Below are positions 7,277 to 16,327 of a DNA stretch of 21,209 bases, piece by piece (positions within the stretch are counted from its first letter, which is position 1; each line of letters starts with the position of its first letter). The notes beneath the pieces are model-generated. The model was not told the DNA's origin. It was given only the letters and a program-made list of their open reading frames with translations, and did not search any database. The stretch is from JBKHBQ01 sp046542305. GTDB taxonomy: Bacteria; Bacteroidota; Bacteroidia; Bacteroidales; 4484-276. Where the stretch lies: assembly GCA_046542305.1 (NCBI GenBank), contig JBKHBQ010000037.1, positions 1-21,209 of the forward strand, in the 5' to 3' direction. The translations under genes and the position numbers were made by a program.

Positions 7277-9136
7277 CTAATCAACGATCGCAACAAAATC
7301 AGGGTCATCGTAGTACATAATGAATTCCCTGTCGGAAGCGGCTTCTTCTTTGTATGCCGGGTCGGCTTTAACGGCTTTTTCCAGGTTGGTCAGCATCATC
7401 GACTCGTTGCCGGTGCGTGCGCCAACAATGGCCATCAGGTAATAGGTTTCTGCATTTTTCCTGGCGCATTCCAGGTTGGATGCGGCGGCTTCGTTGTTGC
7501 CTGCCATCATTTGTGCGAGGGCGATATTGTAGTTGCATTTCACACCCTGGAATTTTGTGAGTGCGCTTTCGTAATTGCCTTTCTGCAGGTCGATTAAACC
7601 GAGGTTGTAATTGTTATCAACGCCCATTTTATTTGCATTGAGGAAATTTTCTTCGGCTTTGTCATATTCGCCTTGCATGGCATAAACCACACCGAGGTTA
7701 TTGGTTACAACGCCATTGTTGGGGCTGAGGGTTTTTGCCAGTTCGAAATAATCGGTGGCTTCATCTATTTTTCCTTTCTTCAGCGCCATGTAGCCTGCAT
7801 TATTCTGGGCTTCCCAGCTATGGGCATTGTTTTGGGCGGCCGTTTTATAAATGTTGTATTTGGTATTCCAGTCTTCGGTGAGCGTTGCAGCGTAGAGCAT
7901 TTCATGGTGTTCGAGCTGGTCCGGATCAGCGGTAGCCAAACGGGCGATTTCAGCATCTGTTTTCTTTGGCTCATAGCAATTTACAGCGATTTCTGCACGG
8001 CGCAGCGGAGGCAGTATGGTTTCCAGAAGTGCCGGATAGATCAGGATCATGTTCCTGATTTCTTCTTCCCGCCTGTCGGGGGCCGAATATTCCACAACAT
8101 TCAGGATCTGCTGCTTGTCTTCCAGATCAGAATTCTTAACGCGCTGTACAAAACCGTTCCAGTCAGGTCCGTGGGCCATCAGTTTCCAGTTGATAACTTC
8201 ATTGGCATTGCTGAATCCTGCCAGTTTGTTGAAGCGGTTTACCAGCACATTCTGTGCGGTGTTGGCACGTCTTTCGGAAAGGCCTTCGTTAAAGGTTTCT
8301 TCACCTTCGGGTGATGCCCAGCCGTCGATCTGTATATCTTTTATTTCCCATCCTCTTGTCAGGAATTCATCCAGCCCTTCGAGCTGTTCCATCATGTTCT
8401 TTTCCCTGTTTAGTTCCAGGCTGGGATTAAAGTTATGTTGATTGATGCGGTAGTAGATGGTTGCGTTTTCTGTGGCAACGGTCACTTTTTCGTAACCGTG
8501 CGGGGCCAGTTTCAGCAGATCCACCTTGTACTGGTCTTCCACATCGAATTCGCTGCGGTTGATATTGGGATCTCCGGTTTCGATGGTTTCGAGCACCTCG
8601 TTGCCTACTTCAATGCGATAGGAAGTGGTAATAATACCATCGGCAAGTTTTAGATCGCCAAGTGTGGTTGTTCTTGGCATTCTGCGGGCATCCTCCAGGG
8701 TCATACCTGCAGCCACACCGTCTTTGGGAGCGAAAGCCACCAGTTCGGCCATCAGTTCCGAAACACGCATTTTGGGCTGATAGTTGAAGGTTGCGGAATA
8801 CGTAAAGGTTCCACCGTTGGCATAGTTAATGGTTGTACCTTCACCCGATACATTCTCTCCCTTGAGGATCATGGGCTTCAGCATGTACTCGTCACCGTTG
8901 TATTGCACGTATGGCTGAAAGAGAACGGCTGCTTTCTTGTTGAAATACTTGGGCGGTACATCACCCTTTACGGTAAAGCTTACTTCTCCACCTTTTACTT
9001 CAAGTACTTCCGGTGTAACCTCATAATCGATTGCGTTGTAATTCTTTGCCATTTTCTTCAAAGGATTACAACTTACCAGCAACGTGGCCAGCAAAATCAA
9101 TCCTGCAAAATTTAAGATAGTAGCTTTTCGAATCAT
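7277..9136 (-). CDS. Outer-membrane lipoprotein with OmpA-like and TPR domains
   Basis: A 619-residue protein. The N-terminus is a lipoprotein signal with lipobox LVSC, so Cys23 would be lipidated; the residues after Cys (NPLKK) are not acidic, which fits the periplasmic leaflet, not surface export. Residues about 35-215 are beta-rich and unrecognised. Residues about 222-310 resemble an OmpA peptidoglycan-binding domain: IQIDGWASPEGEE and FNEGLSERRA give the expected Asp, Asn, Leu-Ser and Arg-Ala positions. Residues about 400-600 carry TPR units (WEAQNNAGYMALKKGKIDEA, NNLGVVYAMQGEYDKAEENF, and others). The C-terminus ends DREFIMYYDDPDFVAIVD, acidic and apparently well ordered. The likely role is anchoring or scaffolding at the outer membrane and peptidoglycan; no specific system is recognised. 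It stands alone, with its own terminator and two candidate promoters. Confidence 0.82.
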   Translation of the reverse strand: MIRKATILNFAGLILLATLLVSCNPLKKMAKNYNAIDYEVTPEVLEVKGGEVSFTVKGDVPPKYFNKKAAVLFQPYVQYNGDEYMLKPMILKGENVSGEGTTINYANGGTFTYSATFNYQPKMRVSELMAELVAFAPKDGVAAGMTLEDARRMPRTTTLGDLKLADGIITTSYRIEVGNEVLETIETGDPNINRSEFDVEDQYKVDLLKLAPHGYEKVTVATENATIYYRINQHNFNPSLELNREKNMMEQLEGLDEFLTRGWEIKDIQIDGWASPEGEETFNEGLSERRANTAQNVLVNRFNKLAGFSNANEVINWKLMAHGPDWNGFVQRVKNSDLEDKQQILNVVEYSAPDRREEEIRNMILIYPALLETILPPLRRAEIAVNCYEPKKTDAEIARLATADPDQLEHHEMLYAATLTEDWNTKYNIYKTAAQNNAHSWEAQNNAGYMALKKGKIDEATDYFELAKTLSPNNGVVTNNLGVVYAMQGEYDKAEENFLNANKMGVDNNYNLGLIDLQKGNYESALTKFQGVKCNYNIALAQMMAGNNEAAASNLECARKNAETYYLMAIVGARTGNESMMLTNLEKAVKADPAYKEEAASDREFIMYYDDPDFVAIVD

Positions 9137-9172
9137 TTTTCTTTATTGTTTAGTGTGTAAATAATTTTTGTA

Positions 9173-9180
9173 CAAAGATA
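9173..9180 (-). promoter_or_regulatory. -7 element of the lipoprotein gene (proximal)
   Basis: On the minus strand these bases read TATCTTTG, a full match to the Bacteroidota -7 consensus TAnnTTTG, 36 nt before the ATG at 9136. No good TTG -33 element is found at the expected distance. Confidence 0.55.
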
Positions 9181-9260
9181 AAAAAACCCGCACAAATTTT
9201 TTGTCTCTATCCTGAAAAATCCCGCACGGGAACGCGTTTTCATAACACGGCAAATTTGGG

Positions 9261-9289
9261 CAAATATAAGCAATAATTAGGATTTTCAA
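9261..9289 (-). promoter_or_regulatory. Candidate distal promoter of the lipoprotein gene
   Basis: On the minus strand TTG (9289-9287) is followed after 18 nt by TATATTTG (9268-9261), matching both the -33 and -7 elements of the Bacteroidota consensus. It would give a leader of about 115-120 nt for the lipoprotein gene. It also lies just past the end of the TrmH gene. Confidence 0.5.
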
Positions 9290-9316
9290 CTATTTTTTTG
9301 GGTATTGCAGATTAAT

Positions 9317-9853
9317 TTAAGATTTCTTTGCATATTTTTTAAAGACTTCCCAGATCACGATACCCGCACAAACAGAGATGTTTAGCGAATGTTTGGTGCC
9401 ATATTGCGGAATGTCGATGCAGGCATCCGACAAATCTATAACCTCCTGACTTACACCTTTTACCTCGTGCCCGAACACCAAAGCCGTTTTCTGATCCGCC
9501 CGTATCTCCAGGTTTTCAAGGCTTGTGCTTTTATCCACCTGCTCTACCGAGAGTATCCTGTACTGCTCTGCTTTAAGCTTTTTAATGGCATCGCGGGTTT
9601 CGAGAAAATACTCCCAGCTAACCGTATCGGTGGCGCCCAGGGCGGTTTTGTGAATATCGCGGTGGGGCGGGGTGGCGGTAATTCCGCACAAAAAAATCGA
9701 TTCTACCCGGAAAGCATCTGAGGTGCGAAATACCGACCCGATATTGTTCAGGCTGCGCACATTGTCAAGTACCACAATGCAGGGAATTTTTTCGGCCCCC
9801 CTGAACTCTTCCACATTCAACCGGTTCAGCTCATTGTTATGAAGTTTTCTCAT
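9317..9853 (-). CDS. TrmH/SpoU-family RNA 2'-O-methyltransferase
   Basis: A 178-residue SPOUT methyltransferase from the ATG at 9853. All three SpoU motifs are present: motif 1 LDNVRSLNNIGSVFRTSDAF (residues about 29-48, with the catalytic-type Arg43), motif 2 ALVFGHEVKGVS (about 124-135), and motif 3 IPQYGTKHSLNISVCAGIVI (about 148-167), which forms the SAM-binding trefoil knot. It would methylate a ribose in tRNA or rRNA in the cytoplasm; the target nucleotide cannot be read from the sequence. The protein is short and lacks the extra N-terminal RNA-binding domain of RlmB-type enzymes, so it is closer in size to TrmH/TrmL-like forms. A TTG at 9862 would extend it by three residues, but the ATG is more likely. 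It is divergent from mutS. No convincing terminator follows; a 4-5 bp hairpin near 9221-9232 is weak. Confidence 0.9.
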   Translation of the reverse strand: MRKLHNNELNRLNVEEFRGAEKIPCIVVLDNVRSLNNIGSVFRTSDAFRVESIFLCGITATPPHRDIHKTALGATDTVSWEYFLETRDAIKKLKAEQYRILSVEQVDKSTSLENLEIRADQKTALVFGHEVKGVSQEVIDLSDACIDIPQYGTKHSLNISVCAGIVIWEVFKKYAKKS

Positions 9854-9879
9854 GATCGGCAATCAAAATTAAAAACCCG

Positions 9880-9887
9880 CAAATATA
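9880..9887 (-). promoter_or_regulatory. -7 element of the TrmH-family gene
   Basis: Minus-strand TATATTTG, a full match to TAnnTTTG, lies 26 nt before the ATG at 9853. No clear -33 TTG is present. Confidence 0.5.
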
Positions 9888-9977
9888 GAACTATACTTAA
9901 CGTGGCTGTTCTTCAGGAACAAAAAAAATGGGTTTTACCGAGTTATTCACAAAACAGGCTGTAATGGATTAAAGTTT

Positions 9978-9985
9978 TAATTTTG
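9978..9985 (+). promoter_or_regulatory. -7 element of mutS
   Basis: TAATTTTG matches TAnnTTTG. Transcription would begin near 9992, leaving only about 10 nt before the proposed TTG start at 10003. No clear -33 element is visible. Confidence 0.45.
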
Positions 9986-10002
9986 CTCGAAAATACCATA
10001 CA

Positions 10003-12627
10003 TTGGCCGGAAAGACGAAAGATAAAACCGTTGAAACGCCTTTGATGAAGCAGTATAATGCCATCAAGGCCAAATATCCTGATGCCTTGCTGCTGTTCAG
10101 GGTAGGCGATTTTTACGAAACCTTCGGCGAAGATGCCATCAAGGCGTCGAATATTCTGGGCATTGTACTGACGCGCCGTGCCAATGGTGCCGCCTCCTAC
10201 GTGGAGCTTGCCGGCTTTCCGCACCATTCGCTGGATACTTATCTGCCAAAACTGGTCAGGGCCGGGCAGCGTGTGGCCATCTGCGATCAACTGGAAGACC
10301 CTAAGATGACCAAGAAGATCGTGAAACGCGGTGTAACCGAACTGGTAACTCCGGGAGTGTCGTACAACGATAAGGTGCTCGAAAACCGTGAAAATAATTT
10401 CCTGGCCAGCGTGCACCTGCTTCCGAAACATTCAGGCGTGGCCTTTCTGGACGTGAGTACGGGCGAATTTTATGTTTCGCAGGGATCGTACGAGTATATC
10501 GATAAGCTGATGCAAAGCTTCCGCCCCAGCGAAGTGATTGTGCAAAAAAGCAAGCAGCGCCAGTTTGTGGAGGTCTTTGGCGGGAAATTTTACCTCACCA
10601 CCTTCGAGGACTGGGTTTTTACCGGCGATTTTTCAGAAGACATTCTGCTGAAGCATTTCGACACCAAATCCCTGAAAGGATTCGGGGTGGAAGATCTTGA
10701 AAACGGCAACATTGCTGCCGGCGCAGCGCTGCATTACCTTGCCGAAACCCATCACGACAAGCTGGGGCATATCTGCAAGCTTTCGCGCATCGAAGAGGAA
10801 AGGTATGTATGGCTCGATAAATTTACCATCCGGAACCTTGAACTTACCTATTCGCCAAACGAAAATGCCGCTACCCTGCTGGAGGTGATCGACCGCACGA
10901 TTTCGCCCATGGGATCGCGGATGATGAAGAAATGGATCCTGCTGCCGCTAAAAATCAGAAAAGCGGTGGAAGAGCGGCAGGATGTGGTGGAATATCTGCT
11001 GAACAATCAGGAAACCGCCGACGCGATAAAGCAGTATATTAAAACCATTGGCGACCTCGAGCGGCTGATTTCGAAAGTGGCCGTGGGGCGTATCAATCCC
11101 CGCGAGTTGATCCAGGTGGTGAAAGGCCTTCATGCGGTGGAACATATCAGAAAAATCTGTTCGGACTCCGGTTCCGAGCCGCTCAGGCGTATCGCCGATC
11201 AGTTGAACCCCTGCCAGTTGATCCGCGACAAGATCGAAAGGGAACTCAACGCCGAACCACCTGCATTGGTGAACAAGGGAGGAGTTTTCAGGACCGGAGT
11301 GTCTGAAGAACTCGACGAACTGCGCAACCTGCTTACCTCCGGAAAAGATTACCTTGAACAGATCAGAAAGCGCGAAATCGCCGCCACAGGAATACCTTCG
11401 CTGAAAATAGCTTTCAACAATGTGTTCGGGTATTACCTCGAAGTAACCAACGTGCATAAGGATAAAGTGCCGGAAAGCTGGGAACGCCGGCAGACCCTGG
11501 TGAACTCGGAGCGATACATCACCGCCGAGCTGAAGGAATACGAGCAAAAGATCCTGGGCGCTGAAGAGAAGATCATCGCGATAGAAAACCGGTTGTTCGA
11601 TGAGATGGTGGTGAGTGTGGCAGATTACGTGGAACCGGTTCAGCTCGATGCCACACTGATTGCCCGCCTCGACTGCCTGCAGGCCTTTGCCGAATTGGCC
11701 GGGCAAAACCGCTATGTGCGGCCGGAAATCAACGATTCGTACGTGCTCGATATTCAAAAAGGCAGGCATCCCGTGATCGAACATTTTATGCCGCCGGGCG
11801 AAAAGTATATCCCCAACGATGTGTTTCTCGACACCAAAAAGCAGCAGATCGTAATCATAACCGGCCCGAATATGTCCGGAAAATCTGCGTTGCTGCGTCA
11901 AACCGCACTGATCACCCTGCTTGCGCAGATGGGGAGTTTTGTGCCTGCCGAATCGGCAAGGATCGGGATGGTCGACAAGATATTTACCCGCGTGGGAGCC
12001 TCCGATAACATTTCTTCGGGCGAATCCACCTTTATGGTAGAAATGAACGAAACCGCCAGCATTCTCAACAATATTTCGAACCGCAGCCTGATCATCCTCG
12101 ATGAGATCGGACGCGGAACTTCCACCTACGATGGTATTTCCATTGCCTGGTCGATTGCCTGGTACCTGCACGAGCATCCGGTATTCAGGCCCAAAGTGCT
12201 GTTTGCCACGCATTATCACGAATTGAACGAAATGGCCGGATCGATGAAGCGCATCAAAAATTACCACATCTCCATCAAGGAAATCAACAACAAAGTGATC
12301 TTTCTGCGAAAACTGGTCCCCGGCGGCACCGAACACAGCTTTGGTATTCATGTGGCGAGAATGGCGGGTATGCCCCCGGAAGTGATCGAAAATGCAAACC
12401 AGTTGCTCGAAACCCTCGAAAAAAGCCACAGCCGCAACGAACTCGGAAAAGATCTGAAATCTTCGGGAAAATCAAAGGACGAATACCAGCTCAGCTTCAT
12501 TCAACTCGATGATCCGTTGCTGTTGCAAATCAAGGATGACATACTAAATACCGATATCGACACCCTCACTCCCGTGGAGGCCCTGATGAAACTCAACCAG
12601 ATTAAAAACCTGCTCCGTAAAAAATAA
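10003..12627 (+). CDS. mutS: DNA mismatch repair protein MutS
   Basis: An 874-residue, full-length MutS that recognises mismatches and small loops in DNA as a dimer and uses ATP to recruit MutL. The mismatch-binding Phe-x-Glu is Phe37-Tyr-Glu39 in RVGDFYETFGEDA. Domains II-IV (connector, lever, clamp) span about 130-590. The ATPase domain carries Walker A GPNMSGKS at 621-628 and Walker B LIILDEIGRGTSTYDG with Asp700-Glu701, followed by ATHYHEL. The start is a TTG: no ATG or GTG lies upstream in frame, and the first 14 residues (AGKTKDKTVETPL) look like the usual N-terminus of Bacteroidota MutS, so the ATG at 10045 is less likely. It is transcribed away from the TrmH-family gene and is followed after 93 nt by a histidine kinase gene, with no evident terminator between. 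Confidence 0.97.
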   Translation: MAGKTKDKTVETPLMKQYNAIKAKYPDALLLFRVGDFYETFGEDAIKASNILGIVLTRRANGAASYVELAGFPHHSLDTYLPKLVRAGQRVAICDQLEDPKMTKKIVKRGVTELVTPGVSYNDKVLENRENNFLASVHLLPKHSGVAFLDVSTGEFYVSQGSYEYIDKLMQSFRPSEVIVQKSKQRQFVEVFGGKFYLTTFEDWVFTGDFSEDILLKHFDTKSLKGFGVEDLENGNIAAGAALHYLAETHHDKLGHICKLSRIEEERYVWLDKFTIRNLELTYSPNENAATLLEVIDRTISPMGSRMMKKWILLPLKIRKAVEERQDVVEYLLNNQETADAIKQYIKTIGDLERLISKVAVGRINPRELIQVVKGLHAVEHIRKICSDSGSEPLRRIADQLNPCQLIRDKIERELNAEPPALVNKGGVFRTGVSEELDELRNLLTSGKDYLEQIRKREIAATGIPSLKIAFNNVFGYYLEVTNVHKDKVPESWERRQTLVNSERYITAELKEYEQKILGAEEKIIAIENRLFDEMVVSVADYVEPVQLDATLIARLDCLQAFAELAGQNRYVRPEINDSYVLDIQKGRHPVIEHFMPPGEKYIPNDVFLDTKKQQIVIITGPNMSGKSALLRQTALITLLAQMGSFVPAESARIGMVDKIFTRVGASDNISSGESTFMVEMNETASILNNISNRSLIILDEIGRGTSTYDGISIAWSIAWYLHEHPVFRPKVLFATHYHELNEMAGSMKRIKNYHISIKEINNKVIFLRKLVPGGTEHSFGIHVARMAGMPPEVIENANQLLETLEKSHSRNELGKDLKSSGKSKDEYQLSFIQLDDPLLLQIKDDILNTDIDTLTPVEALMKLNQIKNLLRKK

Positions 12628-12720
12628 CTGCTATTTCCAATTAAACCAAGGGTATTCTCCTGGCGTCATCTTTTCTTTTGTAATTTTACACCTTCCCCCG
12701 GTACTACGGATTTTGCAGGA

Positions 12721-15579
12721 ATGATAAAAACATCAATCATGAAATTAGATGAATATAAAAAGCCGGCCATCAAAACTGCAGTATATTTTTTTGTGTTCGG
12801 TTTTCTGTGGATTTTGCTTTCCGATGAGGTGCTGCAGCGTATATCACCCAGTTATCAGATCGAATCGCAGTTGCAGACTTACAAAGGTTGGTTTTTTATT
12901 CTGATCACCACCTTCCTGATTTATTTCCTGGTTAAGCAGCAGATTAAGCGCGTGATCGATCTGAAAAACGAATTAAGCATCAGCGAACGAAATCTTTCGG
13001 TGGTACTCGAAAACATCGGGGAGGGAATCATCTACACCGATTCTGCGGGGATCATTACCAAAATGAATGCAGTGGCCCAAAAGCTTACCGGCGTAAAAGA
13101 ACGCGATGGCATTGGCAGGCATCTCGAAAAGGTATTGAAAATCCGCGATGCCGACAATACCCGCAATCTGGTGGGAAAACTCCTTACCGGGCAGGGCGCA
13201 CATGCAGATGCGCAAAGATCGCATGTCCTTAAATCGGCTGATAACACAACTGAATACCAGGTGTACAGCCGATCTGATGATATCATCAACCACGAAGGTG
13301 AGATCATTGGCAAGGTGGTGGCGTTTAAGGATATGACCAATGTGCTGGCGCAGGAGAAAGCCCTGAGGCTGAGCGAAAGCCGCTACCGTGATATCGTGGA
13401 GATCACCCACGACCTGTTGTGGACCGTCAATCTCGAGGGGAAGATCATGTTTATTAACGATGCCAGCATAAAAATTTACGGATACACCCCGCAGGAAATG
13501 ATCGGAAGAAAATTTGCGGACTTTATCCCCGAAGAGGTCGTGAACGAACGAAACCGGCTGTTTTATGAAAACCTGCAGAAAGGCATTACCACCTTCGAGA
13601 AGGAAACCGAGGTGAAGCGCCGCGATGGCAAAACCATTTATATCAAAGACAATGTTTCGGCGGTATTCGATGAGTCGGGAAAATTGAAGGCAGTATCGGG
13701 AGCATCCAAGGACATTACCAACGACATCCTTTACAGAAAGGAGCTTGAGGCAAGCAGAGACCGTCTGGAGCTGGCATTGCAGGGAGGCGGTATCGGGCTG
13801 TGGGATTATGATGTGAAGAAAAACAGCATCGTGGTAAACGATCAATGGAAAAAAATCCTCGGCGTGGAATCTGAGGATTATGAGATCGACAGCAGCTTTT
13901 TCGAAAGCATCATTCATCCCGACGATGTTCAGCTTGTAAACAGCACCTTCAATTATTTCATCAGGCACGCACAGCGAATGCTCGATATAGAGTTCAGGGT
14001 AAAACATTCATCCGGACAATGGAAGTGGGTGCTGAACAAGGGAAAAATCGCCGACATTGATGAATCTGGAAAACCCGCCAGGATTATAGGAACCATGACC
14101 GACATCACCGAAAAGAAAAAACTCGAACTCGAACTGCAGCACTGGGTCGACATTTATCGCAGCTTTATTAAGTATTCGAGTGAAGGCATTTATCTTTTCG
14201 AACTGGATAATCCTATTCCCATAGATATCCCGCCGGATAAGCAGGTAATGAATATGTACCATCAGGGATACATCCGTACCTGCAACGATTCCTTTGCCAA
14301 AATGTACGGCTATAGCCGGGCGCAGGAAATGGAAGGCATGCGCCTGGTTCAGTTCCATGGCAGCGACGACAATCCCGAAAACATCAGGTTCCTGCGAAAA
14401 TTCGTGGTTTCGGGGTATCGTGTCAGGCAGGAAATATCACAAGAAATCGACAGGAATGGCAATGAGATTTACATGTCGAACAATGTGGTGGGTATTAAGG
14501 AAAACAATATGCTTGTCAGGATTTGGGGCAGCCAGATCAACATTACCGAGCAGGTGATGGCGCAGAAAAAGCTGGAGGAATCCGAACGAAGGTACCGCCT
14601 GTTGTTCGAAACCAACCCGGTGCCCCTCGTCGTTTTCGACATGAACGAATTTAACTTTTACAACGCCAACCTTGCGGCTGAAAAACTGCTGGGTTATGCA
14701 AGGGATGAAATGCTGAAGCTGAAGATCTGGGACATCAGGCCCGAAATATCCTTGTTTACCAGAAGGGAACTGAAAGGCGAACTGATGAGGGAGATTTCAC
14801 AAACCACCGAATTGCGCCTCAGGTCAAAATCGGGCCGGATTATACAAGCGGAGGTTACCCTCGACCAGATCGGATATGAAGGCCGCGATGCCCTTCTGGC
14901 CGCAATTAACGACCTGACTGCACTCAAGGAGGCCGAAAAGCGGGTGATCCAATCATTGATCGAGGGTGAGAACAACGAGCGTCGCCGGATTGCCAAGGAA
15001 CTTCACGACAGCCTGGGGCAAAACCTTACGGCGGCCAGCCTCAACTTTAGTGCGGTGAAGAATCTGTTCGATGCCCTGGGGGTGAAAAATACCGAGAAAT
15101 TCAATGCCGGAATGAGCTTTCTTAAGTCGGCCATCGAAGAGAGCCGCAATATTGCCCATAACCTGATGCCAAATGCCATAGAGGATTACGGGCTTATTCC
15201 GGCACTCAAATCACTTTTCAGCCAGATCGAAAAGTCGTCGGGCATCAACATCAGTCTCTACGAAAATCTCGGAGAGGACATCCGGCTCAGCAAGCAGATC
15301 GAACTGAACCTTTACCGCATTACCCAGGAGGCACTTAACAATACCATAAAACATGCAGAAGCTTCCGATATTTTTGTACAGCTCGTTTTGCACAAAACCG
15401 AAATTATATTTACTTTTGAAGATAATGGCCGGGGGTTTCTTCCGGTCCAGGTCGGGGAAAACCGGAGCGGAATGGGAATCAAAAGTATTTTTAACCGGGT
15501 AAAAGCCATGTCGGGAACCTTTGAGGTGGATAGCGTCCCCGGTCGCGGAACTTCATTAACCATACAAATACCTGTGTAG
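12721..15579 (+). CDS. Membrane histidine kinase with five PAS domains (NarL-type HisKA_3)
   Basis: A 952-residue sensor kinase. Two transmembrane helices near residues 18-35 and 57-75 bracket a short periplasmic loop. Five PAS domains follow: about 85-205, 220-335, 340-460 (a PAS_3-like WDYDVKKN form), 470-615 (with the IPIDIPPDKQVMNMYHQGYI insert seen in some Bacteroidota PAS domains) and 620-740. The dimerisation/phosphoacceptor helix is of the HisKA_3 class, RRRIAKELHDSLGQNL, with His762. The HATPase domain at about 860-950 shows the N box EALNNTIKHA, G1 DNGRGF and G2 GMGIKSIF. It would phosphorylate the NarL-type regulator encoded immediately after: its TAG stop directly abuts the regulator's GTG start. 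The signal is unknown; the many PAS domains suggest redox, small-molecule or light sensing but no cofactor residues are recognised. An ATG at 12739 is an alternative start. Confidence 0.93.
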   Translation: MIKTSIMKLDEYKKPAIKTAVYFFVFGFLWILLSDEVLQRISPSYQIESQLQTYKGWFFILITTFLIYFLVKQQIKRVIDLKNELSISERNLSVVLENIGEGIIYTDSAGIITKMNAVAQKLTGVKERDGIGRHLEKVLKIRDADNTRNLVGKLLTGQGAHADAQRSHVLKSADNTTEYQVYSRSDDIINHEGEIIGKVVAFKDMTNVLAQEKALRLSESRYRDIVEITHDLLWTVNLEGKIMFINDASIKIYGYTPQEMIGRKFADFIPEEVVNERNRLFYENLQKGITTFEKETEVKRRDGKTIYIKDNVSAVFDESGKLKAVSGASKDITNDILYRKELEASRDRLELALQGGGIGLWDYDVKKNSIVVNDQWKKILGVESEDYEIDSSFFESIIHPDDVQLVNSTFNYFIRHAQRMLDIEFRVKHSSGQWKWVLNKGKIADIDESGKPARIIGTMTDITEKKKLELELQHWVDIYRSFIKYSSEGIYLFELDNPIPIDIPPDKQVMNMYHQGYIRTCNDSFAKMYGYSRAQEMEGMRLVQFHGSDDNPENIRFLRKFVVSGYRVRQEISQEIDRNGNEIYMSNNVVGIKENNMLVRIWGSQINITEQVMAQKKLEESERRYRLLFETNPVPLVVFDMNEFNFYNANLAAEKLLGYARDEMLKLKIWDIRPEISLFTRRELKGELMREISQTTELRLRSKSGRIIQAEVTLDQIGYEGRDALLAAINDLTALKEAEKRVIQSLIEGENNERRRIAKELHDSLGQNLTAASLNFSAVKNLFDALGVKNTEKFNAGMSFLKSAIEESRNIAHNLMPNAIEDYGLIPALKSLFSQIEKSSGINISLYENLGEDIRLSKQIELNLYRITQEALNNTIKHAEASDIFVQLVLHKTEIIFTFEDNGRGFLPVQVGENRSGMGIKSIFNRVKAMSGTFEVDSVPGRGTSLTIQIPV

Positions 15580-16251
15580 GTGGCGGCAAATCAAAAGGAA
15601 AATATAAGGATCATCCTGGTTGACGATCATCAGATTGTGAGAGACGGAATTATCTCCCTGTTGAGCGACGAGCCCCAGTATCGCATCATCGGGCAGGCCG
15701 AGAATGGTTTGGAAGCGCTTTCGATGATCGGGGAACTGTCGCACGATCTGGTGATCCTCGACATTAATATGCCGGTGATGGACGGCATTAGCTGCATGCG
15801 GAAGATCGCTGAAAACTATCCCGACACCCGGGTCCTGGCGCTTACCATGCTCAACGAACAGGACCATATCCGGAACATGGTAGCTGCCGGTGCCGGAGGC
15901 TATATCCTTAAAAATTCGGGAAAGGAAGAGCTGATGGAAGCCATCGATGCTGTGGTTGCCGGCAGGAATTATTTCAGCGAAGAAGTTAAGGACCTGGTGA
16001 TGATGGGAATGGTAAAGAAAAAGGAAGCATCATCACGCATTATCGGCGAACCTGTGCCGCTAACCCCACGCGAACTGGATGTACTCAAACTCATCACACA
16101 GGAACATACCAACCAGGAAATTGCAGATAAGCTTTTTATCAGCGTGCGTACTGTGGATGCCCACCGCCGCAACCTGCTCGAAAAAACCGGCGCCCGCAAT
16201 ACTGCCGGACTTGTAAAATACGCACTGGAGAACAGGCTGTTTAAAGATTGA
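15580..16251 (+). CDS. NarL/FixJ-type response regulator
   Basis: A 223-residue regulator. The receiver domain (about 9-125) has the full active site: Asp15-Asp16, phosphoacceptor Asp61 in LVILDINMP, Thr89 and Lys111 in GGYILKNSG. A LuxR-type HTH follows at about 160-217 (LTPRELDVLKLI, TNQEIADKLFISVRTVDAHR). It starts with GTG exactly after the kinase stop codon, with no intervening base, and no in-frame ATG exists before residue 49, so the two genes are translationally coupled. It is the cognate partner of the kinase and would bind DNA as a dimer when phosphorylated. Its targets are unknown; the shared elements upstream of the two receiver genes that follow are candidates (inference). Confidence 0.95.
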   Translation: MAANQKENIRIILVDDHQIVRDGIISLLSDEPQYRIIGQAENGLEALSMIGELSHDLVILDINMPVMDGISCMRKIAENYPDTRVLALTMLNEQDHIRNMVAAGAGGYILKNSGKEELMEAIDAVVAGRNYFSEEVKDLVMMGMVKKKEASSRIIGEPVPLTPRELDVLKLITQEHTNQEIADKLFISVRTVDAHRRNLLEKTGARNTAGLVKYALENRLFKD

Positions 16252-16327
16252 TTTGCTTTGCGTTATTGGCACTTCGATGTTCAATGAAAACTCAAATATC
16301 CAAGCCAAAATCCTACGTAAATTCAAA

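Noticed and set aside
7673..8314. Plus-strand open frame inside the OmpA/TPR lipoprotein gene
   Set aside because: The minus-strand gene has a lipobox, OmpA motifs and TPRs; the plus-strand product is a shadow.
10948..12429. Long antisense open frame (493 codons) opposite mutS
   Set aside because: mutS is intact with all motifs; the antisense translation is rich in His, Phe and Gly with no recognisable domain, as expected from codon bias of the sense gene.
12973..14007. Antisense open frame opposite the histidine kinase
   Set aside because: The sense frame encodes clear PAS domains; the antisense product has no domain features or upstream signals.
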